A stretch of DNA of 5,467 nt from an uncultured Eubacterium sp. (GCA_905236735.1 CAJOOU010000185.1:1-5467); one strand, 5' to 3'. Numbered from the stretch's first letter, positions 1-5,389 are shown. The notes: generated by a model not told the origin, from the letters alone. Program-made: numbers and translations.

Positions 1-32
1 AAAATTTTATTTAATGTTTCTTCCGATATCAT
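1..32 (-). CDS. possible start of a further gene, cut by the window edge
   Basis: An ATG at 32-30 on the minus strand opens a frame of ten complete codons (MISEETLNKI) that is still open at base 1. An AGAGG lies 6 nt before the ATG, which would serve as a ribosome binding site. It would be the next gene after the DUF1015 gene, on the same strand. The AGAGG is part of the right arm of the hairpin called here as a terminator, so either the hairpin also controls this start or the frame is chance. An extended -10-like TGGTAAAAT at about 70-78 could give it a promoter. Too little is visible to name a product. Confidence 0.3.
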   Translation of the reverse strand, partial: MISEETLNKI

Positions 33-87
33 AAAAAACCTCTATGGCAAAATCATAACTCAATAAATGATTTTACCACAAAGGTTT
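33..87 (-). terminator. intrinsic terminator after the DUF1015 gene
   Basis: Read on the minus strand, a long imperfect hairpin starts about 30 nt after the DUF1015 stop codon. AAACCT pairs with AGGTTT, TGG with CCA, and AAAATCAT with ATGATTTT, around a 10-nt loop (57-66), with one 3-by-3 internal loop and one G-T wobble. The last arm runs directly into six T residues (38-33). This is the form of a rho-independent terminator, although the stem is AT-rich. On the plus strand the run after the stem is weak, so it is not clearly bidirectional. Confidence 0.65.
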
Positions 88-115
88 GTCTTATGCTACA
101 TTTCACTTATGAATT

Positions 116-1345
116 CTATATTTTATGAATAAAAAGGCCGCTGCGAAGCTTTGGTTCAAACCATGTTGATTTTGGCGGCATTAAAAGTCCTGCATCTGCC
201 ACGGCAAAAAGCTCGCCTATGGATGTCGGGTACATTGCAAACGCAACCCTGGCATCAAGACCGCATCTTCTCTCAAGCTCTTTTGTTCCCCTTAGTCCTC
301 CGACAAAATCAATTCTTTCATCGGTTTTGGGGTCTTTAATTCCAAGCACCGGGCCAAGTAAAAGATTCTGCAGATAAGAAACATCAAGTCCTTCCACAGG
401 GTCATCTGTTATATCCTCTTTTCTTACGGCAAGGTCATACCATTTTCCGCTTAGATACATCCCAAAATGAGCTTTTTTATCAGGAGAAGCATTTTTTGCC
501 GGCTTAATTTCAAAAACATCTCCCACCTTTGATAAGAATTCTTCCTCACTCATACCGTTTAAATCTTTAACAACCCTGTTGTAGTCCAGGATTTTAAGCT
601 GCTCATCCGGAAACAGCACTGAAAGGAAGAAGTTAAACTCTTCATCTCCGGTATATCCCGGGTTTTCCTGCCTCCTCTTAAGTCCTACCTTAACAGCAGA
701 CGCAGCTCTGTGATGTCCGTCAGCAATGTATATATCGTTAATATTTGAAAAAGCCTCTTTTAAATCCGCTATATCACCCTCATTTGAAATCACCCACACT
801 CTGTGAGTAATGCCGTCGTCAGCAGTAAAATCATACTCTGCCGGGCTTTGCATTGTTTTTGCTATAATATTATTTATAGCATCATCTGAGCGATAGGCCA
901 GAAAAATAGGACCGGTCTGTGCACCGCATATATCTACATGGTTTATCCTGTCTTTTTCCTTTTCAGCTCTGGTGTTTTCATGCTTTTTGATAACGCCGTT
1001 TTCGTAATCGTCAATTGATGAGCATGCAACTATACCGACCTGACTTCTTTTGTCCATAATAAGCTCATAGATATAATAACAGTCTTTTTCATCCTGCTTA
1101 AACTGACCTTTTTCTACCATATCCCATAAAAGGTCATGAGCTTTTTTATACACCTCCTGTGCATATGTGCTTACCGTATCATCAAACTGTGTTTCCGCTC
1201 TGTCAATATTTAAAAAAGAAAGCGGTTTATCTTTAACTTCTTCTTTTGCTTCCTCTCTGCTGTATACATCATAAGGAAGAGCAGCAATCTTATCTTCAAG
1301 TCCCTTTGCAGGTCTTATTGCTTTAAAAGGTATTACTTTTGCCAT
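116..1345 (-). CDS. DUF1015 family protein (possible ParB/SerK-like nucleotide-binding protein)
   Basis: This is a complete 409-residue cytoplasmic protein of the DUF1015 family, without signal peptide or membrane segments. Family landmarks are visible throughout: PYDV (24-27), KHENTR followed by a charged EKEKDR run (121-133), TGPIFLAY (144-151), IADGHHRAA (207-215), GGLRG (349-353) and the C-terminal PPKSTWFEPKLRSG block (390-403). No reaction is established for the family as far as I know. Clostridial members are often found beside serA and serC, and the DGHHR motif resembles the ParB/SerK (free serine kinase) signature, so a role linked to serine metabolism is a hypothesis only. The ser genes are not in this window. 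Start choice: ATG at 1345 has AAGGAG (1355-1360) 9 nt upstream. The frame extends to a TTG at 1375, but that codon lacks a ribosome binding site and lies at the predicted transcription start. The gene is probably transcribed from its own promoter and also by read-through from the ABC operon. Confidence 0.92.
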   Translation of the reverse strand: MAKVIPFKAIRPAKGLEDKIAALPYDVYSREEAKEEVKDKPLSFLNIDRAETQFDDTVSTYAQEVYKKAHDLLWDMVEKGQFKQDEKDCYYIYELIMDKRSQVGIVACSSIDDYENGVIKKHENTRAEKEKDRINHVDICGAQTGPIFLAYRSDDAINNIIAKTMQSPAEYDFTADDGITHRVWVISNEGDIADLKEAFSNINDIYIADGHHRAASAVKVGLKRRQENPGYTGDEEFNFFLSVLFPDEQLKILDYNRVVKDLNGMSEEEFLSKVGDVFEIKPAKNASPDKKAHFGMYLSGKWYDLAVRKEDITDDPVEGLDVSYLQNLLLGPVLGIKDPKTDERIDFVGGLRGTKELERRCGLDARVAFAMYPTSIGELFAVADAGLLMPPKSTWFEPKLRSGLFIHKI

Positions 1346-1380
1346 TTGTATAGTCTCCTTAAAAGTTATATCCAACAGTT

Positions 1381-1409
1381 AAGTTACGCCATTTATATGG
1401 TAATGTCAA
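1381..1409 (-). promoter_or_regulatory. possible promoter of the DUF1015 gene
   Basis: On the minus strand, a perfect -35 box TTGACA (1409-1404) is followed after 17 nt by TAACTT (1386-1381), a poor -10 box that matches TATAAT at only three positions. Transcription would start near 1374, giving a leader of about 30 nt before the ATG at 1345. The spacer contains a short dyad, CCAT-TTAT-ATGG, of unknown meaning. The -35 box overlaps the TGA stop codon of the upstream mini-ORF. No terminator is visible between the ABC operon and this gene, so read-through is also possible. Confidence 0.4.
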
Positions 1410-1459
1410 GTTAATGTAAATCCCCTGCCGCAATCATTGCATCTGTATACTTCTGACAT
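1406..1459 (-). pseudogene. 17-codon mini-ORF, probable truncated zinc-ribbon protein
   Basis: An ATG at 1459 begins a short frame reading MSEVYRCNDCGRGFTLT and then TGA. It has a strong Shine-Dalgarno sequence: GGAGG, 8 nt before the ATG, inside the last codons of the exported-protein gene, so translation would be coupled to that gene. The C-x2-CG-x2-F pattern followed by T-x-T is what I recall from the N-terminal half of small 'probable zinc-binding domain' (zf-trcl type) proteins. These normally continue with an FY-containing helix and a second C-x2-C pair. That second half is missing; reading on past the TGA in this frame gives only HYHINGVT before a TAA. The likeliest reading is a remnant whose 3' part was lost. 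A functional micropeptide is possible but unsupported. Confidence 0.45.
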
Positions 1460-1460
1460 A

Positions 1461-2033
1461 TTATTCTCCTCCCTCTATAACAAATGCTGTATATAGCTTA
1501 AAATAATCATCATACGGATTATTGGTTCGCGGATTAAGGCTGTTATAATAATCGGCCTCATAAATTTTGCCGCTTTGATCATAGGCAGTTATCGTAAAAT
1601 CAGCCGAGCGTACTCCGCCGGCAGAATATCCGCAGACATTTCCTTCTTCGTCTGTTATTGTTACCGACTTTATAATATCCACAATTACAAGCTTCCCGTC
1701 CAGATATGCAGCAGCTTCATATTCCGACCCTATCCCCTCATCCATATCTAACTTTCCCTCTAAACTTTGCTCCACAAGTCCGGGTTTGGTTTTTTGCAAA
1801 GTTGTTCTTACATTATCCGAATCATTAAGCTGCATACATACCGTCCAGTAACAATCTCCATAATAAAATATTCCCCTGACGCTTCCATCCGGCAGCACAC
1901 TCTCATCCCCTGTCTTTACCTCTTTTGTAAAAACGACCTGTGAATTTTGGGTAGCAAGCTCACCGTAGCACACACTTTCTGCCGCTGCAAAAACAATTAT
2001 TATCATAAGAAAAGAAATAAATTTCCGTTTCAT
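1461..2033 (-). CDS. exported protein of unknown function, last gene of the ABC operon
   Basis: The 190-residue product begins with a classical Sec signal peptide: basic MKRK, a hydrophobic core (about residues 6-18) and a likely cleavage site after CYG (24). There is no lipobox around C22, so it is probably secreted or surface-retained rather than lipidated. The mature part is about 166 residues, acidic, with alternating hydrophobic stretches that suggest a beta-rich fold. Three cysteines remain (C61, C66, C134). I do not recognise the family and see no catalytic motif. Its ATG overlaps the TAA of the ATPase gene by one base (TAATG), and a GAGAGGAGAGG purine run lies just upstream, so translation is coupled to the transporter. 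This placement suggests an extracytoplasmic partner of the ABC system, for example a sensor, substrate binder or modifier. That role is inference from position. Confidence 0.85.
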   Translation of the reverse strand: MKRKFISFLMIIIVFAAAESVCYGELATQNSQVVFTKEVKTGDESVLPDGSVRGIFYYGDCYWTVCMQLNDSDNVRTTLQKTKPGLVEQSLEGKLDMDEGIGSEYEAAAYLDGKLVIVDIIKSVTITDEEGNVCGYSAGGVRSADFTITAYDQSGKIYEADYYNSLNPRTNNPYDDYFKLYTAFVIEGGE

Positions 2034-2812
2034 TACCTCTCCTCTCCCTCTGCCAGGCGTTCTATCGCCTTTCCAACCCTGTCATACTCATAATGATATT
2101 TCTCTTTTATATAGTCCGTCAGTGATACTCCTTTATCATCAAGCTCGTCTGCCTTTACATCCCCTATAAGCTCTCCTTCTTTTAAAAGAACGGCCCTGCT
2201 CACAAATCCCGAAACCTCTTCTATAAGATGTGTAGATAAAAATACCGTTTCATTTTCCTCTAAAATACCGAGAAGAACCTTATAAAAATCCTCCCGGTTA
2301 AAAATATCATTACCTGCAAAGGGCTCATCCATCAGAATATAGTCCGCCCCCTGACAAAGAGCCATAATAACCTCAAACTGGTTCTTTTGACCGGCAGAAA
2401 ATGTCTTTATCCTCTTATTAAGCGGAAGCGAAAAGAAATCCATCAGAGAATCAAACCTTTTTTCTCTAAAAGTATCAAACTCCTCCATATAAAACTGTTT
2501 ATGACCTTTTGCATCCAGTTCCGGAAAAAAAGAGTGTTCGCAGGTGGCAAATGAAAATCTTGCAGCATTTTTCCGCGTTATCTTTTCATTATCAAGGAGA
2601 ATATCCCCCTTAAACTTTAAAAGATTTAAAATACACTTCATAAGGGTGGTCTTTCCCGCTCCGTTCTCCCCAAAAAGCCCGACTATTTCTCCCTGTCCGA
2701 TTGTCAGGGTAACTCCGTTTAACGCTACCTTTGGCTTATACTTTCCGGTCGGATCGTTATATTTTTTTTTGATATCGTTGTATTTTTTTGTGACAGATTT
2801 AATCTCCAGCAT
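2033..2812 (-). CDS. ABC transporter ATP-binding protein
   Basis: This 259-residue ATPase couples ATP hydrolysis to transport by the two membrane proteins encoded just upstream. It shows the ordered ABC motifs: aromatic A-loop region near Y11, Walker A GENGAGKT (48-55), a Q-loop position that appears to carry E92 in place of Gln, signature FSAGQ (138-142, for the usual LSGGQ), Walker B YILMDEP (158-164) and switch histidine H195 in STHLIEE. All core catalytic residues are present, so it should be active. The order and motif style resemble the ATPases of GntR/YtrA-regulated exporter-like operons of Firmicutes. Residues 9-20 contain a near-tandem KKYND duplication that lengthens the loop between the A-loop and the Ala before strand 2. 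GGGAGG precedes the ATG by 6 nt. Only 3 nt separate it from the upstream membrane-protein gene, and its stop overlaps the next start. The substrate is unknown. Confidence 0.92.
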   Translation of the reverse strand: MLEIKSVTKKYNDIKKKYNDPTGKYKPKVALNGVTLTIGQGEIVGLFGENGAGKTTLMKCILNLLKFKGDILLDNEKITRKNAARFSFATCEHSFFPELDAKGHKQFYMEEFDTFREKRFDSLMDFFSLPLNKRIKTFSAGQKNQFEVIMALCQGADYILMDEPFAGNDIFNREDFYKVLLGILEENETVFLSTHLIEEVSGFVSRAVLLKEGELIGDVKADELDDKGVSLTDYIKEKYHYEYDRVGKAIERLAEGEER

Positions 2813-2815
2813 ATC

Positions 2816-3310
2816 CTACCTCCCAGCTAATATTTTAAGTATATAATCCGGTGTAATTATCATATAAATTGCATAATAAATCATCATAACAAGCAGAGCA
2901 TTTACCACACAAAGTGCAGCTGACATCATCGGTCCAAAAAGAATATTCATAAGAAGCCTCTTTTCATTCTTTATCCTTTTCATTACATAAATACTTTTTG
3001 ATCCTGCGGTAAAATGTCTGTAATATATTAAAATCATAAAAAGCATTGCCATGGCAGATACATAAAACATTCCATTTACATCCATAATCACCTCTCCCGG
3101 CTGTTGAAAGAAAAGTTCGGAAAAAGTTTTAGGCTTTGCTCCCGGATTCCATAATGGCTTATATGTATATTCATATGAATACCCTGTCCAAAACAAAAGA
3201 GAATAAATAAAAGATAAAATATTTACCGCTATAAACACCGCCTTATGATTTTGAAAAAGCTTATCTGCTCCCGGCGGAATCATTTTACTAAGGAAATTAT
3301 TTCTTTTCAT
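2816..3310 (-). CDS. small membrane protein, probable ABC transporter permease subunit
   Basis: The 164-residue protein has hydrophobic segments at about 23-43, 80-98 and a long one at 122-152 that may span once or fold as a hairpin, so three or four membrane passes. Between the second and third lies a basic, probably cytoplasmic stretch (GSKSIYVMKRIKNEKR, 103-118). I recall similar G-S-x-S-I-Y-x-M-x-R-x blocks in small permease-like proteins next to ATPases in other clostridia, and this segment could contact the ATPase. The ATG lies inside the end of the upstream 256-residue gene, overlapping it by 14 nt; a GGAAGGGG about 12 nt upstream may serve as ribosome binding site, helped by translational coupling. 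The size is small for a full permease, so it probably works with the larger membrane protein as a heteromer. The substrate is not evident. Confidence 0.82.
   Translation of the reverse strand: MKRNNFLSKMIPPGADKLFQNHKAVFIAVNILSFIYSLLFWTGYSYEYTYKPLWNPGAKPKTFSELFFQQPGEVIMDVNGMFYVSAMAMLFMILIYYRHFTAGSKSIYVMKRIKNEKRLLMNILFGPMMSAALCVVNALLVMMIYYAIYMIITPDYILKILAGR
3297..3310 (-). repeat. 14-bp direct repeat, copy 2 (end of first and start of second membrane-protein gene)
   Basis: The minus-strand sequence ATGAAAAGAAATAA is identical to the first 14 bases of the upstream membrane-protein gene (4067-4054). Here it serves two frames: it provides the last codons and TAA stop of the 256-residue protein (read as part of Tyr-Glu-Lys-Lys-stop) and the first codons (MKRN) of the 164-residue protein. 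Confidence 0.6.
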
Positions 3311-4067
3311 ATTCCATATTCACCCCTTCCAAAATGTATGCCCCAAACAGTAAAATAACAGTGCACATTCCTACCGCACTCAGACTAAGCATTTCAATAT
3401 CTGAGCCGAAAGATGCCGGCGCCGCAACAAAAACCGCAAATACACCTGCTATTACAACAGCTATGGGTACGCCTCCTCTTCTCTCTATATAAGAAAAATA
3501 TGCAGCCAGAAACGCCAAAAAAAATGTATGCAGTCCTCTCCATATTATTCCCACACCGTTATACGGCATTATAAGCGACTGCAGCAATGGACACCTTATC
3601 GTGGCTGCATAAACCGCCCTTATATCCACTCCCGGAACAATATTTATGTAAATCATTGCCATTCCAAGCAGAAAAAGGATTTCCAAAGTATTTGCAAGAA
3701 AAAAGCACCCGAATGAATAAAACCACTCCGTAAACATAAACTGTTCATGAGTAATACCTGTTCTTTCTATGACCATTATAGGATGAGACCTGCCCGGTCT
3801 CCCCACAGAAAACAGTACAGCCAAAAGTACGGCAAGCATACCTCTGTATGCCCATGCCAGATGTGATGTTCTTACTATCCACTCAAAAGAATCGGGATAA
3901 TGCGCATCGTTTTCATATGGCAAATATCCAAGCGTTCCCCCGGCCATACCAAAAGCAAACATAAGCCCCTGCAGCGCCAGGCCGAGCGCTATTACAATGC
4001 ATACATATTTAAATGATGAGTTAAAACACAGATTAAATGCTCCCAGTCTCATTTTATTTCTTTTCAT
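3297..4067 (-). CDS. six-TM membrane protein, probable ABC transporter permease
   Basis: The 256-residue integral membrane protein has six predicted membrane segments, at about 21-43, 71-89, 117-141, 176-193, 199-217 and 229-247. After the second segment comes a short basic loop ending in RPGRSHPIMVIERTGITHEQ (90-109), likely cytoplasmic. Six helices without an extracellular domain is typical of ABC-2-like or YtrC/YtrD-like permease subunits. The sequence itself is too divergent for me to name the family, so the function rests mainly on position between a GntR regulator and an ABC ATPase. The ATG directly follows the TAG of the gntR gene with no spacer, and GGAGG lies 9 nt upstream inside the gntR coding end. 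The last 14 nt overlap the start of the next membrane-protein gene. The two proteins probably form the membrane part of one transporter. Confidence 0.85.
   Translation of the reverse strand: MKRNKMRLGAFNLCFNSSFKYVCIVIALGLALQGLMFAFGMAGGTLGYLPYENDAHYPDSFEWIVRTSHLAWAYRGMLAVLLAVLFSVGRPGRSHPIMVIERTGITHEQFMFTEWFYSFGCFFLANTLEILFLLGMAMIYINIVPGVDIRAVYAATIRCPLLQSLIMPYNGVGIIWRGLHTFFLAFLAAYFSYIERRGGVPIAVVIAGVFAVFVAAPASFGSDIEMLSLSAVGMCTVILLFGAYILEGVNMEYEKK
4054..4067 (-). repeat. 14-bp direct repeat, copy 1 (start of first membrane-protein gene)
   Basis: The first 14 bases of the 256-residue membrane-protein gene, ATGAAAAGAAATAA on the minus strand, recur exactly at 3310-3297 as the first 14 bases of the following gene. 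The two copies are 757 bp apart, so they bracket the first membrane-protein gene. Confidence 0.6.
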
Positions 4068-4445
4068 CTATTCTTCCTCCCATAACTTTCCCATCATTTC
4101 AAGCATGTTTTCCTTTGTCACACCTGATTTTTTCATGGCAGAAATAACGCTCTTAAGGTCATTTCTAATCCATTCATCCCTTATTTTTTCCACCTTATCC
4201 CTGTCCAGATTCATACAGCTTTTTGCCCCGGTTTTAGACTCAATCAGCCCCTCATCTTCAAGCATCTTGTAGGCCTTTTGAACAGTGTTGGGATTTACTC
4301 CCAGTGTAGCAGAAAGCACCCTTCTTGACGGGAGCTCGTCGCCGTCATTTATAATTCCCGCAACAATTCCCCTTTTCATATATCTAATAATCTGTGTATA
4401 AATCGGAATACCGTCTTCCGCCTTAAATAGTTCAAATGAAATCAC
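4068..4445 (-). CDS. GntR family transcriptional regulator, YtrA subfamily
   Basis: This 125-residue DNA-binding regulator is the first gene of the ABC operon and most likely its repressor. The N-terminal winged helix domain (about 12-78) opens with the typical PIYTQIIRYMKRGI helix, followed by LPSRRVLSATLGVNPNTV (38-55), the helix-turn-helix, and by KMLEDEGLIESKTG for the recognition helix end and wing. Behind it is only a short helical tail (82-121), which is the hallmark of the YtrA subfamily: it can dimerise but has little room for a large effector pocket. The start is a GTG at 4445, supported by AAAGGAGG (4453-4460) 7 nt upstream; no ATG fits before the conserved domain. The gene abuts the next one (TAG directly followed by ATG). 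Two dyads in its promoter match a dimeric GntR protein, so autorepression is expected. The inducer is unknown; the Bacillus relative answers cell-wall antibiotics. Confidence 0.93.
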   Translation of the reverse strand: MISFELFKAEDGIPIYTQIIRYMKRGIVAGIINDGDELPSRRVLSATLGVNPNTVQKAYKMLEDEGLIESKTGAKSCMNLDRDKVEKIRDEWIRNDLKSVISAMKKSGVTKENMLEMMGKLWEEE

Positions 4446-4470
4446 CGGGATGCCTCCTTTCTTTAATAAT

Positions 4471-4492
4471 CCGTACTACTTTTATAATACGG
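4471..4492. promoter_or_regulatory. probable GntR operator O1 in the leader
   Basis: The dyad CCGTA, 12 nt, TACGG lies 26 nt upstream of the gntR start codon, within the predicted transcribed leader (about +5 to +26). It shares the GTA-N12-TAC layout of the stronger dyad centred 29 bp away, which supports both as binding sites of the same dimer. I recall YtrA-type sites as GTGTA...TACAC palindromes, which agrees in form. A bound repressor here would block promoter clearance. Confidence 0.55.
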
Positions 4493-4495
4493 TTT

Positions 4496-4525
4496 ATAAC
4501 TGTATTATAAAACCAATACAGTTAT
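4496..4525. promoter_or_regulatory. probable GntR operator O2 over the promoter
   Basis: A perfect 11-bp inverted repeat, ATAACTGTATT (4496-4506) and AATACAGTTAT (4515-4525), is separated by 8 nt. Its core is CTGTA-N12-TACAG, the same geometry as the leader dyad. It covers the -10 box and nearly the whole spacer of the operon promoter but not the divergent pgeF promoter elements. Occupation should exclude RNA polymerase, so this is the best candidate for the main operator of the GntR protein encoded beside it. Confidence 0.75.
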
Positions 4526-4532
4526 CTGTCAA
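4504..4532 (-). promoter_or_regulatory. consensus sigma-A type promoter of the gntR-ABC operon
   Basis: On the minus strand a perfect TTGACA (4532-4527) and a perfect TATAAT (4509-4504) are separated by exactly 17 nt. Transcription should start near 4497, giving a leader of about 50 nt to the GTG at 4445. Such an ideal promoter would be very strong when free, which fits a gene set held down by a repressor: the spacer and -10 lie inside an 11-bp palindrome. Confidence 0.85.
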
Positions 4533-4534
4533 TG

Positions 4535-4563
4535 TTTAATTTCACACATTAATGATGTATAAT
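4535..4563 (+). promoter_or_regulatory. promoter of pgeF, possibly producing a leaderless mRNA
   Basis: A perfect -10 box TATAAT (4558-4563) lies 7 nt before the pgeF ATG. The best -35 candidate at 17-nt spacing is TTTAAT (4535-4540), a weak match. The normal 6-8 nt from -10 to the start point would place transcription initiation at or within a base or two of the A of the ATG. The -35 regions of this promoter and the divergent operon promoter are only 2 nt apart, so the two polymerases may compete. Confidence 0.6.
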
Positions 4564-4570
4564 ACAAAAC

Positions 4571-5389
4571 ATGGAAAAAATAACTGTAAACGCCGTTCCG
4601 GTACTTAAGTTTCCGGAACTCGAAAAATTAGACTTTATAAAGCACTGCTTCTCCACAAGAGAAGGTGGAGTAAGCAGTGGTATTTTTGAATCAATGAACC
4701 TGAGTTTTTCAAGGGGCGATGTCAAGGAAAATGTGGACGAAAATTTCAGGCGTATTGCTGCCGTAATGAATGAGCCCGTATCAAACTTCGTACTAAGCGA
4801 ACAGACCCACACAACCAATATACATGTTGTATCCAAAGAAGATGCAGGCATAGGACTTACACGCCCAAAGCCGTACACAGATATAGACGGACTTATTACC
4901 AATATCCCCCACCTTGTATTATCGTGTTTTTTTGCCGACTGCGTGCCTCTTTATATTATAGATCCCAAAAACAAAGCCATAGGCCTGTCTCATTCGGGAT
5001 GGAGAGGTACTGCCGCTCGTATGGGTCTTGTTACCATAGAAAAGATGCGTGAAAATTACGGCAGTTCCCCGGGTGACCTCATCTGCGGCATAGGTCCTTC
5101 AATCTGTCAGAGCTGTTATGAAATAAGCCGGGATGTTGCTGAAGTATTTATTAGGGAATTTCCGGGCTACAAGGATACATTACTTAAGGCAAAACCCAAT
5201 GATAAATACAATCTGAATCTTTGGGAGACAAATAAAATAATCTTTAAGGAAGCCGGGGTAAAAGAAGAAAACATCATACTTCCCGGCATCTGCACATGTT
5301 GCAATCCCAAACTGTTATTTTCCCACCGCGCCTCGAAAGGACGCAGGGGAAATCTCGGAGCGTTTTTATGTTTAACTCAGTCCGACTGA
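4571..5389 (+). CDS. pgeF: peptidoglycan editing factor / YfiH-family laccase-fold enzyme
   Basis: This 272-residue cytoplasmic protein belongs to the YfiH/YlmD (DUF152, laccase-domain) family. Visible family blocks are HCFSTREGGVS (25-35), NLSFSRGD (43-50), EQTH (77-80), TDIDGL (103-108), FADCVP (121-126), HSGWRGT (141-147), GPSICQSCYE (175-184) and the C-terminal SHRASKGRRGNLGAF (251-265). The expected metal ligands H80, C124 and H141 are all present. Work on E. coli YfiH (PgeF) links it to removal of wrongly incorporated L-Ser from peptidoglycan precursors; relatives including LACC1 act on purine nucleosides, so the substrate here is not certain. The length is normal. The ATG at 4571 is the only sensible start, since the next Met is residue 42, inside the conserved region. 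No Shine-Dalgarno sequence precedes it and a -10 box lies 7 nt away, suggesting leaderless expression. The last codons and the TGA lie inside a strong hairpin of the downstream element, so the final residues (TQSD) may derive from it. Confidence 0.94.
   Translation: MEKITVNAVPVLKFPELEKLDFIKHCFSTREGGVSSGIFESMNLSFSRGDVKENVDENFRRIAAVMNEPVSNFVLSEQTHTTNIHVVSKEDAGIGLTRPKPYTDIDGLITNIPHLVLSCFFADCVPLYIIDPKNKAIGLSHSGWRGTAARMGLVTIEKMRENYGSSPGDLICGIGPSICQSCYEISRDVAEVFIREFPGYKDTLLKAKPNDKYNLNLWETNKIIFKEAGVKEENIILPGICTCCNPKLLFSHRASKGRRGNLGAFLCLTQSD

Noticed and set aside
1346..1375. N-terminal extension of the DUF1015 protein to a TTG codon at 1375
   Set aside because: The extra ten residues are encoded by the region holding the AAGGAG ribosome binding site of the ATG at 1345, the TTG has no such site, and it coincides with the predicted transcription start.
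1965..2033. Lipoprotein signal in the exported protein (Cys22)
   Set aside because: Residues before the Cys are E-S-V, which does not fit the lipobox pattern L-[AS]-[GA]-C; a normal signal peptidase I site after CYG is more likely.
2544..2846. 100-codon plus-strand frame opposite the ABC ATPase gene
   Set aside because: The opposite strand encodes intact Walker A and other ABC motifs; this frame has no ribosome binding site and looks like a shadow.
3997..4272. 91-codon plus-strand frame opposite the gntR and membrane-protein genes
   Set aside because: It crosses the junction of two well-supported minus-strand genes and has Ser/Phe-rich composition typical of antisense reading.
4536..4552. 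Short dyad TTAAT-N7-ATTAA in the pgeF promoter region
   Set aside because: Five-base AT-only arms are expected by chance in this intergenic sequence, and they do not match the GTA-N12-TAC form of the other two dyads.
4549..4902. 117-codon minus-strand frame opposite pgeF
   Set aside because: It lies opposite a strongly conserved coding region, its product is low-complexity Ser-rich, and it would overlap the promoter of pgeF.
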